The position numbers were made by a program, and so were the translations under genes. DNA of 64,000 nt, taken from the NCBI GenBank assembly GCA_029168955.1, contig JAPDOI010001066.1:62001-126000 (forward strand), given 5' to 3'. The notes under the pieces are model-generated. The model saw only the letters and a program-made list of their open reading frames with translations, was not told where the DNA came from and did no database searches. Source of the stretch: Aplectana chamaeleonis (taxonomy: Eukaryota; Nematoda; Chromadorea; Rhabditida; Cosmocercidae). Below, in pieces: positions 34,101-44,039 of this stretch (its first letter is position 1; the number at the start of each line of letters is the position of its first letter).

Positions 34101-37100
34101 GTCCATAGCCTCTGTTTTAAATGCACAGAAGAATAGGAGTTAGTACTCCACCGAGCCATTTCTCCGGGCATCGAGAACTTTGAGACATTCACAGCTTTAA
34201 AAATTGGTAATGTCGACAATAGATCTTTTTTACTAGAGCTCGGAGATGACATTCTGTGAATCTTAGTGGGGTAAGGTACTATATTTCAGAAATGGATGGA
34301 CGTGCTACAGGCGAAGAATGTGACGTTCGAAGAATTCACTCAAAAGGCTGGCACAGAAGTTCTGCGGCGGTCCATGCAGCGTTTTCAAAGAACCACTTTC
34401 AATGAAGATCTCGTGATAAAGACCAAACTGAGAACATCATGGATCTCTCAGATGCAAATTTGTTTCCAGCCATGGTTCGACACCGATAACTTCTATGCAA
34501 TCGATGATCAAGTGAGTTCACCACCTGCGTTATTGTCAGAAAACGTTCAGGAAATTAATTTAGGGAAACTTCTTCACCATGCTCTTGTCTCACAACGCCG
34601 AAAACCTTAATGGAGAGCACCTCGAATGCATGAGTGTCGACTTCCATGGTCGCCCTTCGTCGCTTAACAGATTCATGGAGGGCAAAGGAAGGGCCAGAGA
34701 TGGATTCACATTCGAAGCAAGTGTGCCTAAGAAAACTCTACAGGGAAAATTAGTGAATAGAGATACTTCAATTTTAGTTATGTGCCGGTCAACGACATGA
34801 AGTCTCAATCGAGGTGCGGGCACTTTATCAAATGCTAGAAAACGATGAACCCGGAACGGCCTGTCGAGACGTCGAAGAAGGCGAAGACAGCGAATTCGAC
34901 TGCCGATCTCGCTGCCGCATGACCATGATCAGAGTAAGAGTTACTTCTCTATCTTCATTACCAACCGATCCTAACTTTTTTTTTAAATTTTTTAATGAAC
35001 AAAGATACAGAATTTGAAAGCGCAAATATTCTTCTATCCAATGCTTCTTCCCGCTTCCAGCAAAAGCTGGCAATTTCAAAATTTTATACTAACATTGTAC
35101 GATCATCATGTATGCTCAAAGGCAGTCTTTACAATAAAAGCGGCCATACAAATTCAAGGGCTATATAGGGTCCCTATCAGGGATGTGCAGAATTCCATAC
35201 AAGCGGAAAAGCATAGAAAAGTTAGAAAGAGTGCAAAATGGTTTTACAAGAAAATTGATGATAAGATCGCTCGGGTTTCTTTATGAGCAAATACCTTCGA
35301 GTAAACAAAGTAATGAAAACTTTGGGTTGCGAAGCCTTTCCATGAGAAGGAAAATGTTCGGTCTTCTTTTGCTTCATAAAATTCTCCACGGCCAGTGTGG
35401 TCTCCGATCTGCGAACCTCTTCACAGAGAGGGCTTCAGTCACTAGATGGGGTACATTCAAGCTACAACTGAAAAGAGCCAGGCTAGACTGTAGCCGTTAC
35501 TTCTTTATTAATAGAACAGTGCCATTGTTTGAAAGACTCTGCAGAACATCCGCAATTCCTTTTAGCCGCAACTTATTCAAAAAGCTCATTCTTAGTAGTT
35601 TCACATCCTGATGCTTGCCTATACTGTTCCGAACTCGCTGTCCATTTCAGCTTCTCGTGTTTATGTGATTCCATTTGTTATTAGCTGGTTTCAATTGAGC
35701 TACTCTTGTTTCCTTTCACATAAGTTAATCTTATGTAATAAACATACATACATACAACAGAAAGGCCAAAACGGCCAGAAAACACAAAACAGAAAATTTT
35801 CAGAAAAAAAAACTCATTGCATTTTAACTTTTTTTCAAGTGAAGAGAGGATGTAATTCTGAATACCTTTGTCATACTTGTAATATAATATCTACGAAACT
35901 GCACAGATGACCTATAAGGCATTGATAGTAGCAATGACGCGTCAATGACGGATACAACATCATTAAAGACACTCTGAGAGTCTTGGCCGAGAAATAGCCC
36001 ACCAGCCTCAACAACTGGTCCTGTTGAGCTGTTTCTCGAGTATTTCTTATTTCTTGGCTGCAAGGTGGCTGCGACCATGTTGTTCGCGAAATAACCGAGG
36101 AATAACCGAGAAAACATAGGTAGTTGAACCGACGGCGGAGTTGACATCCGAATCTGCCTCAAAAATGCGTCTTATACTCCCCTTTAAGAGCATTCTTTCG
36201 CGGCAACCAGCTTTTTTTTCGAATACGACCTTGTTCTCGGCTATCACGCGAAAATCAGGCATTTTGTGACTATTTATCCGCCATTGCTCGGCCAAAACTC
36301 TCAGAGCACTCACCCGTATGGTAATACGTCAGCACAATAAGGGTTGCATCCTAGGACAGACATCGGGTTCAACGCCACGCGGTCAGCAGCAGCTGCTGCG
36401 AACAACTAGCAGCAGCAGCTGCTGACAAGGGCAGGTAAAATTCGTGCTCTGCCCTGGGATGCTACCCCTATTGTGAGAGAGAACTACCCTACGGAGTGCG
36501 TTAGCAGGGTTCGCGATGAAAAACGATTGTTGAATTTTCTTTAAAGGAATGCTGGTCTGGTCATCACAAAAATGGAAATAAGGGAGAGCTTGCATAAAAA
36601 CGCACACAAACAAGTCAGAACGGCTAATTGGTGCGTGTACGCACACCCCCAACGAACAAAATTTCTGTAAATGCCTATTTTTCGTCTTCTATTTTGCCGC
36701 TAAAAAAGTTAGTAGTCTCTCGGTGTCCCGCAACTACTTTAAATGCAGAATGAAAGACGACAAAACAAGCAATTGTAGAAATCTAGTTAATTGGGAGCGG
36801 GCTGAGACCCAGCAATAGCTTATTTTTTGAGCTTTTTTTTCTCCGACTTTCCACTTATTTTCACTTTTGTGATGACCAGGCCTACCTTCTCACAAAGATA
36901 CCACAATAAACTTTTTTATCGCGAGCCCTACCCTTAACAGAAATCGCACCAAAGAACACAAATAGCACCTCGTAAAGGACTAGATAAGCTGCGCTGTTCC
37001 AAAGATCCGAAATTCGCAGATTTTTTTTCTGTTTTTCGCAGATTTTTCAGAAAACAGAAAAGTCAAAATGGCCAGAAAACAGAAATTTCCGCACACCCCT

Positions 37101-40100
37101 GGTCCCGATGCGATGGATCCCGGTACATGCAATTTTCGCTGGAAACTCGAAGACCGTTTTCATCGCGCACACTGCCATTAAATGTTTCTGAAAATTTTTT
37201 GGGAACAAAATAGAGCTATTCAACTTGATATGAGATTTTACACTCTGGGCGCTAGATGAAAGCATCCCGTAGAATTTCTCAAAATATTTAGGTGTTTTTA
37301 GCCAGAATTTGGAATTTACAACTATGGTCGTTTAACCTAAAAGTTTCAGCATCGAAATTCCAAGTTCAATATTAAGGACAACCTCGTATTCATCAATCAT
37401 TTGGTCATTTATTGATGATTTTTTTTTGAAAAACTTGTGAGCTTCTTATCATTTGTCATCGAATTTTGAAAACCTGATCGTTTAATGACAAGAACTTGTG
37501 ATAAGTACGCACTTGCCTATAATACCTCAGTTTAAAAATTCAGAGCGGAAACTCGTTTTAAAGACAGACGACTGTAGCTGCCAATACACATTAAAATTGA
37601 GAATTTCACTCTTTGAAGAATTTTCGCGAATACTGTCATCTAGATCCCAGGTAGTTCCAATATCGTATCTACTTTTACAGTTTCGATGTGTTGCCGAAGA
37701 ATGATTGAAAACGTCTAGATGACTCACTGCTGGATATTTTCTTTGAATTTTATCACTAGCTCCCGCTGAGAGCGGCAAGAAACGCTTCGAAGATAGAAGA
37801 AAACCTGTAGTTTGGGAACTTTTAGGAAGAACCTGATAGTTCCAAGCAGAAAAAAATCAAGAAAAACAAGTTCACAAACTGAGCTCAAAATCCAATCAAA
37901 GTCCCTGTGAAATCAAAGTCTGGCAATAAATTTGCAAAGGTTCAATCAAAGGTTCACGATATAAAAGCAGTTTCAGAGCTTCTGGCAGAAATCGCAAGTA
38001 CGAATGCCTACTGTCGAACCCTGCCGGAAAAAAAGCGGCGGAAATTCCTCAAGGATTTCGATTTCTAGTGGCGTCCCCCACGGCAGCGTGCCATCTCCGC
38101 TTCTATTCATTGTCTACATAGCAGGCCTTCCATCACAATTACAGGCGGATGGAATCAAATGAAAAATCTATGCAGACGATGTCAAGATCTATCGTGAAGT
38201 TTCTTCAATAGAGGACATCACTCTGATCCAGCGTGCCATTAATAAAATCTCACTTTGGTCTAAGGAGTGGCAGTTAAGCCTATCCCCCGCAAAAAGCATC
38301 CACATGCGACTTGGTTCTTTGGAAGACAATACTATTTACAATATCGAGGGATCTCCAATTATCCGCGCTAGTAAACTGAAGGAAACTAGGGTTCACTTAC
38401 AACAACAACCTTGACTTTTCTGAACATTTTACCGCAATATCAAGGAATGCCTTGGGAAAACCTTTTCAAATTTTCAAAGGGCTGGCAACACGAAATAAGG
38501 AAACTCTATTATTAGCCCACACCACTTACGTGCGACCAATAGTTGAATAAGGAACCTCCGTCTTCAATCCATCCAAAAAAAGGATATAGAGATTCTTGAG
38601 AAAGTGCAAAATAACTACACAAGGAAAATCTTCATTAGAATTGGAAAGTCCCAGTATTCTACAACGCCTAGTGCGTGCACCTGGAACAAATACCTCGGCA
38701 TTCCTTCATTAGAAACTCGAAGGGCCTTGTTTGATGTAAACATGGTGCATAAGATTCTTAATGGTGCAGTCAAAATAAGAGTGAGCAATTTTTTCTCCTG
38801 GGTTCCTTCCATTACTCGCGGCGGGAAAAACAAGATCACTTTCCGGAGAGCGAAAACTTCGTTGCGTGATAATTTCTTTACAAACCGAGCGGGCTCTGCA
38901 TACTTGAAGTTGACGAAGTCGGAACTGTCGCCACTATCACAACTCTGTTTTAGGCGCAAATTCGCTGCACTGCTATTGAAGCCGTAGCCTGTACTTCTTT
39001 GGTCTTGTACTCAGTTATCTCGTACCCTCATCTAGATTATATGTATTCCTTTTTTTGTGTTTGTTCTGTAACGTTCGCCTTATGTGACGTAATAAACTAA
39101 GCTAAACTAAACTAAGAAAGGGAAAACCCCTGACAGACCAAGCCGGCGAACTCGAAGGAGCGCGCCGGCCGTCCATCGCTTTTGGCTACTATAGCGCTCT
39201 CAATTCAGTAGCAAAATTCAACAATATCTCATCATTATACTGTCGTTCTCTGGGCCCAATTCCGGTCCGCAATTGCGGACTACGGCTGTTGCATCATGCG
39301 ACTTGTGATAATAGTGCTGGGAGAAGGGTGGACTGTGTCAGGATCATGTGGTCCCGGCACGATCAACAGGTGTCGCATAATGTAATAGCCGTAGTCCGCA
39401 ACGGATTCGTTGTCTTGCTCTATCGACCGTTTTTCAGTTTTCAAAGACAGTGTTCACGATGAAAACGGTCCTTGAGTTCTCCAAGGTAATTGAATGCACT
39501 GGAGTTCATTGCGGCAACAATGGCGGAAGAACGGCTAAAAACGAGCCACAAACAGCCCTACACGGTCCTCAAATTTGCATGCGCTATGCCCTACACGCCC
39601 ACTTCCTTGTTCGGCGTTAAGGGAGTGGGCGGGGCGGGCATAGCACAACAAAGTTTGAGGACCGTATAAGGCTACGTACGGCTCTTTTTACCCGCCCTTC
39701 CGCCATCACTGTGGCACTGGACCCCGGCACATTCGATTTTCGGTGAAATCTCGAACAACGTTTTCATTGTAAACACTGCCTTTACAGCAACTTTGGCAGA
39801 ACTTTTCGGCAGGACTCTTACTGTAGTCACCCATACTTATGATTTCTCAAACAAACACTGGAACGATTTTCTACCGTGAAAAATGTCTCTAGGAAACGCA
39901 TTCTGTGAACTCAATGAAGTCCACTGTTTCGAATTTGAGATGTGCGCATAGCACACTACACAGGAGGCACCATCAATTTCGGACAAATCAGTTGTCAGCA
40001 GTCCCACTTCCAGGCTCTAGCTTCTTTGAATGCAAACGATCCGTGGATACAATTTTCATTTCGTGTGCAGCCAAACTTTTCCAAAAATGATTTCAGGACA

Positions 40101-43100
40101 TGTGCAAGTGCACCCCGTTATCCCTTAGCTACCTTGCTAAGGATGATCTGGACAAGTTCCCTCTTTGCGATTATACAAAATGCGAAGTAGAGTAAGTTTC
40201 TTGAATAGCTCAGATCAAGCGTAACACAGCTCAGTTTCTAAGAAAAACATATTTTGTAGTGTTCAAAAAGGCAACTATTCCGATTCCGAATGTTCTACTG
40301 GATGTTTCCGAGATTGTCGCCAGATAAGATACGAAATCGACCACGAAGTCCAAGGACGAATGGTTCGGCCCGGTCAGCGTTAAATTGCCATTTCTCATAT
40401 GGGGGAAATTCCAATATATAGTTTGTCTGACTACAGATAGTAAACAAATGCATGATTCAGACTTGACGCTGATCAACTTGAATTGGGGTTCATTCGAGTA
40501 CCTCACGATGGAACAACAATGGAAGTATTCAATTACTGCTTTCATTGCGGCACTTGGAGGATCCATTGGAATGTGGCTCGGATTGAGTATACTTTCACTG
40601 ATTCAGGTGGGTCATTGCTAACTAGGGAACCTCGCATGGTGTTCCCCCGGATCAGAAAGCCGATGAATGTTTCTGGTCAATTCTGGCACGCTCTCTTCAA
40701 ATCTGGACTCGGATTTTGCTTCGCACATCTGCGAAAAAAAGTTAGAGCCGGTCAAAGTTCGTGTTTCCTACAGCTGAGCTGAGCGTGACGTTTGTAGCTC
40801 TTGGATGAATTTGGCTCAAAAATTTCACTGAAGGGTTGTCTGGCTCACTGAGCTTGAATACTTGATAGGTTTCTTCATTTTCGGGAGAATACTCTGAGAT
40901 CCATGGTTTACAGATCTGAAATGACTAGAAGCCTCGAACTGTTTCTTGAGTGCCTTTTTTTATTAGGTTGTTACATGGGTCTTGGAAGATTTTCTTTTAT
41001 TTTTTATCTTTATTGCTTCACACATTCAATCCACAATATAATAACCATAACTATCTACAACCTCACTCCATCTAATAGGCAAGTCGCTGATTCCCTTTTC
41101 CCAGAACCCAGGAGTCTGTGTATCGAAGAAGTCAGCGACTGCCAGAAATACATCATCAAGGTTAGAATATTTTACTTGGCTAGGAACGATTTGAGAGGGC
41201 GGAACAAATGTTATTCAGAGGGAGCTAGATCAGGAGAATAGGGTGGGTGACGGACCGTATCCAAGCCGAGCTCCGTTAGTTTGTCCCGCGTGACATGAGA
41301 GATGTGCGGTCGAGCGTTATCATGCAGCAAGTGTACCGAAGTCTTTCTCAGCCGCTTTTCTCCTATTGCTTCCTTCAACTTTTGAAGTTGCTCACTGTGG
41401 ACTGTTGCGGTAACTGTATGACCTTCCGGCAGTAGCTCATAGAAAAGCATACCGCGGAAATCCTAGAAGCAACAAAGCAAAACCTTCTCGAGATGAAGGT
41501 CTCGTTTTGACTGAGTTGGCGGCTGTTCTTCTCGAAGAAACCAGAAGGCTCTGCGTGCGCCCGCTTCGTATAGTATCCAACTCTCATCTCCAGTCACCAC
41601 GTCCTCCGGAAAGCCCTTCCTCTCAGGCAATTGCCACATTCAATGCGTGTCGAATATGCATTCAATTCGAAGACAAGGCTGTTTCGAGCACTGTCAGGGA
41701 ACTTGCTGCTAGGGGAGCACGTGTTCTTATTGTGTTTCAAATTACAGCACGTGCCTCAACAAATGAAACGTTCAATGAGTGTATGCTACACATTCAACTC
41801 AATGACAAAGCGTATTTCTAAGAAAGGAAAGCATACGACGCACTTTAAGGTCTCAGATGTCTGAAGCTTCGCCGGTTCAATAACCCGAGTTTGCGGTACT
41901 TGGCTCGCCCACCCGTTGGGGATGTCGTCCATCCGGTGGTGGCTCCTGATGGTGCTCGGCGAGCTGGCTAAGTCCCATGTCGGTGTGCCGACCGCGTGGC
42001 TTGTCGGTGTTCAGCTACGACACTGCTGAAACACATTGCAGCACGGCTCCTGCGATGGAAATTTGCAGCACGTGCTGCTGTTTGGAGCAAGCACGTGCCC
42101 CTGCGATGTAGCCGTTCGATGGGTGTGGTCACTCGAGGTGAATGCATATTCGACATGCATTGAATGCGGCGATTTTCTGAGCTGTTGGAGCGGAGGAGAA
42201 AAATATTCTAAATTTGATGATGTGTGTCTGGAAGTCGCTGATTTCTTCGATGCACAGACTCCTGAGTTCTGGGAAAAAGGAATCAGCGACTTGCCTATTA
42301 GCTGGAATAAGGTTGTAGATAGTCATGGTGATTATATTGTGGATTGAACATGTGAGGTAAAAAATTAAGAAAAAATCTTCCAAGACGTATGTTACAACCT
42401 AATATTTAATTAAGTGCATGATTCTGAAAGCGTTTTAGAAAAACGTTTCAGGTCTGACTCCAAATTTCCCTATGTGGTCTTTTTGAGGTGCTGATCACGA
42501 ATATGATGTTCATTTAACAGTTTTCGAGAGTATTCAACATGGTTTAATCAGAGGTTTCCATTGAGGGGAAATTTTGAGGGCAAAACGCGATATCGACGAT
42601 TTCCGGAATGGTTCGATAGATGAGGCCCAAAAATTTTCTGTGAAGGTTTTCTGTAGTGCTCAAAACGAATCTGCAATCCGTTTATCGACTTTCGATAGAT
42701 TACGGTAGGTTACGGTGGTTATACGGTAGCTTGGGCGATGCCTCAGATTTGGCTCAAAATTTCTTCCGCGGGAGTTATTTGGGAAGCCGAACACGAATTT
42801 GAAGTCCATTTTTCGATTTCCGAAATATTAAGGTAGGTAACGCCAGTTAAAGGCATTATGCGTACCGTAACCTACAGCAACCCCAAGTCCAGCGACAAAT
42901 AGACCTCAGATTCGCGTTCAGTGGCCTGAATAACACGCAGTTGAAAGCTTTGAGTGAAATCAGAAATTCTTTTTCCAAACACTCTAAAAATTGGCTGATG
43001 GGCACCCTCACCTTTTCACAAAGCTTCAAAAACGCTTATAATTTCGTTCAGTGGTGTCCGCAGCAAAATCCTATGTCAGACTCGGAGACTGCGCGCCAGA

Positions 43101-43888
43101 GTTGGCGAGAAAACATTCGTCACTTTTGAAATGATGGGGATGGCCTTGCGAGGTTTCCTAGTAAGATTGTGACTCGTAATCAGGCGTAAACAACAAAATA
43201 AGTATGGAATTCAGGGAGGAACGTATCTCTACACGTACCTCACCAAGAAAGTCGTCAAGGAGAAGATCTTGAAAAAGGTTTCAGAGCAACAAAATCGCAG
43301 GAGGGAAAGCAAGGTAAGATCATCTTCAGCGAAAGAATCTAGGTATTAAACAGCGTCTCAGAGAAGAAATGAAAACATAGAGGTCGATTCATGGGTTATT
43401 TTCAACAAATAATTTCTGAAACCATTTTAGCATAATATATTTTCAACAAATAATTTCTGAAACCATTTTAGCATAATATTCAGATTTCATGATCGATATT
43501 CGCCGTCCTTAGCTGCAGTTGTGAGGAGACATGCCATCTTTACAGAAATTTGTTTCAAAATAACTTTCACAGACTAAGTTTTCAGCTATCCATACTACAC
43601 TATTTCTCATGAACTAAAGATAATTTCCTCTTTCTACTAGTTCACCCTCTTCTTTTAACAATATTTTCTATTCCCTTCGTTTTCACACAACACTATTTTC
43701 ACGTTTAATATGTTGTCGCACATTTCAGCTTTCCGGATTGGCAGATATACCAACGAAGAAGATATCTATAGGTGCTAACCCATTCGAAAATCCGTTCAGT
43801 TCTACCGATTATGAACTCAACGTAAGCACCTATCTACCGACACTTCTTATTTACTAACCACACATAGATTAACACCAAAAAACCATAA
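21991..43888 (+). CDS. DEG/ENaC-superfamily sodium channel, essentially complete
   Basis: Plus-strand gene with exons 21991-22146, 25939-26103, 27225-27419, 34290-34511, 34564-34716, 34778-34933, 40097-40191, 40260-40372, 40461-40606, 43215-43313, 43729-43821 and a probable 43868-43888; all phases agree, giving about 537 residues. TM1 is near residues 32-53. The ectodomain carries the family's CRSRCR, CKCTPLS, CDYTKC and C..GCFRDCRQIRYE cysteine blocks. TM2 (about 442-466) follows NWGSFEYLTMEQQWKY and ends GMWLGLS, with the G-L-S selectivity triplet at 459-461 and alanine at the degenerin position (448). Trimeric amiloride-type cation channels of this family act at the plasma membrane in touch, acid or peptide sensing. 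The usual His-Gly gating motif is not seen before TM1. The worm paralogue cannot be named without a tree. Introns 1, 2, 3, 6 and 9 are kilobases long and full of transposons. Confidence 0.9.
23575..24066. mobile_element. TTAA element, subfamily C
   Basis: TTAAAGGCAGCATTCACGCT at left, AGCGTGTATGCTGCCTTTAA at right. The second copy is at 26636-27107. Both flanks are occupied by ends of other TTAA elements (GAACGATGCCTTTAA before it, TTAAAGGCACAGTCAAG after it). Confidence 0.75.
24857..25325. repeat. Foldback element, family F1
   Basis: Long inverted arms: GGGTTGCCCACACCAGATGG at left and CCACCTGATGTGAGCAACCC at right, with matching CAATTTTAATATGTTCTAG / CATATTAAAATTG. A second copy at 47259-47950 has an extra palindromic insert. 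Confidence 0.8.
25939..26103 (+). CDS. DEG/ENaC exon 2
   Basis: 55 codons, phase 0, acceptor AATTTCAG, donor GTAGGT. Encodes the end of TM1 into VIEYCEEP and the post-TM1 strand NVTFCMSKKQAW, the family's P-x-V-T-x-C motif. Confidence 0.88.
26636..27107. mobile_element. TTAA element, subfamily C, with foldback inside
   Basis: Ends TTAAAGACAGCATACACGCT and AGCGTGTATGCTGCCTTTAA. The interior arms (26716-26806 and about 26941-27031) pair over GGCCCCGCCCGTATTTTCAC and CGCATTT...AAAAACGACC. It lies in DEG/ENaC intron 2, about 120 bp before exon 3. Confidence 0.78.
27225..27419 (+). CDS. DEG/ENaC exon 3 (finger-domain start)
   Basis: 65 codons, acceptor TATTTTCAG, donor aag|GTACGA. Encodes LWDYRLVMEAYDMIATYNS and ETTAHGSARSINIF, ending GKRKMFK. 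Confidence 0.88.
27621..28079 (+). mobile_element. TTAA element, subfamily B
   Basis: TTGAAGGCAGTGTTCACGAT to CCGTGGGTACTGCCTTCAA. The terminal TTAA has mutated to TTGA/TTCAA. The interior is co-linear with 1348-1802. Confidence 0.75.
28080..30027. other. DEG/ENaC intron sequence without genes
   Basis: The only structured parts are 29262-29435, an inverted copy of 5305-5475, and a poly-C tract near 29530. Confidence 0.4.
30325..30724. repeat. ~400-bp palindrome with three 34-bp dyads at its centre
   Basis: Arms include GGGAGTTTCGCGTTGCTACA and ACGTGCGGAAAACCTAGCCAC with exact partners. At the centre, 30462-30495, 30507-30540 and 30552-30585 each hold TTAGGTGTGATACAATC followed by its inverse, 45 bp apart. 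Confidence 0.85.
30836..31027. repeat. Palindromic element
   Basis: The left arm AGTCCACCAAGAGTGTCTCA continues ATTTACTTATCAATAAGAAG and pairs with TGAGACACTCTTGGTGGACT at the right. About 45-bp arms. Confidence 0.8.
31523..31703. repeat. Palindromic element, ~78-bp arms
   Basis: Left: GTGGCCATCGTGTATCAACA ... GAGGTTCCTGATTGGACGCAA. Right: TTGCGTCCAATCAGGAACCTC ... TGTTGATACACGATGGCCAC. Only a few mismatches. Confidence 0.85.
31882..32720. repeat. CCGGCTGAGSGGGCAG minisatellite, two blocks
   Basis: Block 1 (31882-32210) and block 2 (32500-32720) contain many copies of CCGGCTGAG followed by GGGCAG or GGGGCAT. In block 1 a ~93-bp higher unit (CATGGCTTTACCGGCTGAG ... ATAAATCCACGGCTGAGCAT) repeats. 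Some copies at the end of block 2 are inverted (CCCCCTCAGCCGG). The intervening 32210-32500 is unique. Confidence 0.8.
33226..33311. repeat. Perfect 42-bp-arm palindrome
   Basis: ATTTGAAAATCTCATTTTGT continuing to GGACTGTGCCTT, a 2-base centre, then the exact inverse. The centre equals two TTAA-element ends abutting (GTGCCTT-TC-AAGGCAC). Rearranged partial copies follow to 33390. Confidence 0.9.
34290..34511 (+). CDS. DEG/ENaC exon 4
   Basis: 74 codons, acceptor ATATTTCAG, donor GTGAGT. Encodes VTFEEFTQKAGTEVLRRSM and RTSWISQMQICFQPWFD, a typical F-T-x-E-F ... C-F-x-P ectodomain block. Confidence 0.9.
34564..34716 (+). CDS. DEG/ENaC exon 5 (GC donor)
   Basis: 51 codons, acceptor AATTTAG. 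Encodes GNFFTMLLSHNAENL and FHGRPSSLNRFMEGKGRAR. The only donor keeping phase 0 and a workable intron length is gaa|GCAAGT at 34717, a GC-AG intron of 61 bp. GT choices give either a 20-bp intron or a frameshift. Confidence 0.82.
34778..34933 (+). CDS. DEG/ENaC exon 6 (cysteine-rich)
   Basis: 52 codons, acceptor ATTTTAG, donor GTAAGA. Encodes LCAGQRHEVSIEVRALYQML and DCRSRCRMTMIR. The next intron is 5.2 kb and holds two LINE tails. Confidence 0.88.
35150..35760 (+). pseudogene. 5'-truncated CR1/Jockey-like LINE tail
   Basis: Reads YKRKSIEKLERVQNGFTRKL, then LRSLSMRRKMFGLLLLHKIL and RYFFINRTVPLFERLC to a stop at 35611. This is the C-terminal region downstream of a reverse transcriptase. The 3' end is CTTATGTAATAAACATACATACATAC, i.e. 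a short ATAC tail. Frame changes once near 35185. Confidence 0.7.
36310..36475. repeat. Foldback with CAGCAG arms
   Basis: CAATAAGGGTTGCATCCTAG pairs with CTGGGATGCTACCCCTATTG; the centre is GTCAGCAGCAGCTGCTG and its inverse. Confidence 0.7.
36501..36937. mobile_element. TTAA element, subfamily D
   Basis: Left TTAGCAGGGTTCGCGATGAA, right TTTTTATCGCGAGCCCTACCC then TTAA. Related to 10385-10984. Confidence 0.5.
38066..39116 (+). pseudogene. CR1/Jockey-like LINE reverse-transcriptase relic
   Basis: SSGVPHGSVPSPLLFIVYIA and KIYADDVKIYREV are RT motifs B/C with the catalytic YADD. Then LWSKEWQLSLSPAKS, and from 38604 NNYTRKIFIRIG and LGIPSLETRRALFDVNMVHK. A stop separates the two RT motifs and a frameshift follows. 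The 3' end is an imprecise TAAACTAAG tail. Same family as the tail at 35150-35760. Confidence 0.78.
39236..39420. repeat. Foldback, family F2
   Basis: GTCCGCAATTGCGGACTACG at left and TAGCCGTAGTCCGCAACGG at right. Copy 2 is at 55262-55460 with the same GTCGTTCTC... GAACGAC outer ends. Confidence 0.7.
39440..39784. mobile_element. TTAA element with foldback core
   Basis: TCAAAGACAGTGTTCACGAT at left, CATTGTAAACACTGCCTTTA at right. The inner arms contain GCATGCGCTATGCCCTACAC and GTGGGCGGGGCGGGCATAGC. A right-end fragment recurs at 37080-37181. Confidence 0.65.
40097..40191 (+). CDS. DEG/ENaC exon 7
   Basis: 95 bp, acceptor GATTTCAG, donor ga|GTAAGT, leaves in phase 2. Encodes DMCKCTPLSLSYLAKDDL and FPLCDYTKCEV. 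Confidence 0.85.
40260..40372 (+). CDS. DEG/ENaC exon 8
   Basis: 113 bp, acceptor TTTTGTAG, donor GTCAGC, phases 2 in and 1 out. Encodes VQKGNYSDSECSTGCFRDC and RYEIDHEVQGRMVRP. Confidence 0.85.
40461..40606 (+). CDS. DEG/ENaC exon 9 (TM2 and filter)
   Basis: 146 bp, acceptor TGATTCAG, donor GTGGGT, leaves in phase 0. Encodes LTLINLNWGSFEYLTMEQ then TM2 with AALGGSIGMWLGLSILSLIQ, the most diagnostic stretch of the protein. Confidence 0.92.
40961..42404. mobile_element. mariner derivative, rearranged, foldback inside
   Basis: Ends TATTAGGTTGTTACATGGGT and GTATGTTACAACCTAATA. Left half on the minus strand: [20 protein letters not shown] and [13 protein letters not shown] (41450-41211) with its C-terminus to 41030, plus an upstream VTGDESW-like piece near 41580. 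Right half on the plus strand: KFDDVCLEVADFFDAQTPEF and GISDLPISWNKVVDSHGDYI to a stop at 42347. A foldback (41631-42178; CATTCAATGCGTGTCGAATA) is inserted between. Lies in DEG/ENaC intron 9. Confidence 0.78.
42450..43150. repeat. Family-Z repeat copy
   Basis: Contains GATTACGGTAGGTTACGGTG, TATACGGTAGCTTGGG and GCGTACCGTAACCTACAGCA, co-linear with 51340-52010. Ends about 65 bp before DEG/ENaC exon 10. Confidence 0.6.
43215..43313 (+). CDS. DEG/ENaC exon 10 (cytoplasmic tail)
   Basis: 33 codons, acceptor AATTCAG, donor GTAAGA. Encodes GGTYLYTYLTKKVVKEKIL followed by a basic segment ending RRRESK. Confidence 0.75.
43395..43486 (+). repeat. Tandem duplication, ~46 bp
   Basis: TTTTCAACAAATAATTTCTG ... 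ACCATTTTAGCATAATAT occurs twice head to tail with no difference I can see, so a recent event. Within DEG/ENaC intron 10. Confidence 0.85.
43729..43821 (+). CDS. DEG/ENaC exon 11 (C-terminal tail)
   Basis: 31 codons, acceptor ACATTTCAG, donor GTAAGC. Encodes LSGLADIPTKKISIGANPF and ends STDYELN. If the donor were ignored, translation would stop after 12 more residues. Confidence 0.7.
43868..43888 (+). CDS. Possible last DEG/ENaC exon
   Basis: After a 46-bp intron ending CACACATAG, phase 0 reading gives INTKKP and a stop. Six residues cannot be verified by family, and the true last exon could lie further downstream. No clear AATAAA signal follows closely. Confidence 0.35.
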   Translation: MNTKKP

Positions 43889-44039
43889 CTACTTGGCCTG
43901 AAACTCGATTCGACGCACCAAGGAGAGTTTAAATCTGCAGCCGAAAAATGGCGATTTTGCGCAAAGAAATTAAGACATGAAGCTAAAGGTTGTGTTTTGT
44001 TAGACTCTCAATGCCCTTACGGTAAGCCGCCTATTTTAA

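Noticed and set aside
35014..35611. Separate host gene in DEG/ENaC intron 6
   Set aside because: The reading matches the C-terminal region of the LINE relic at 38604-38987 in style and ends with a LINE-type microsatellite tail.
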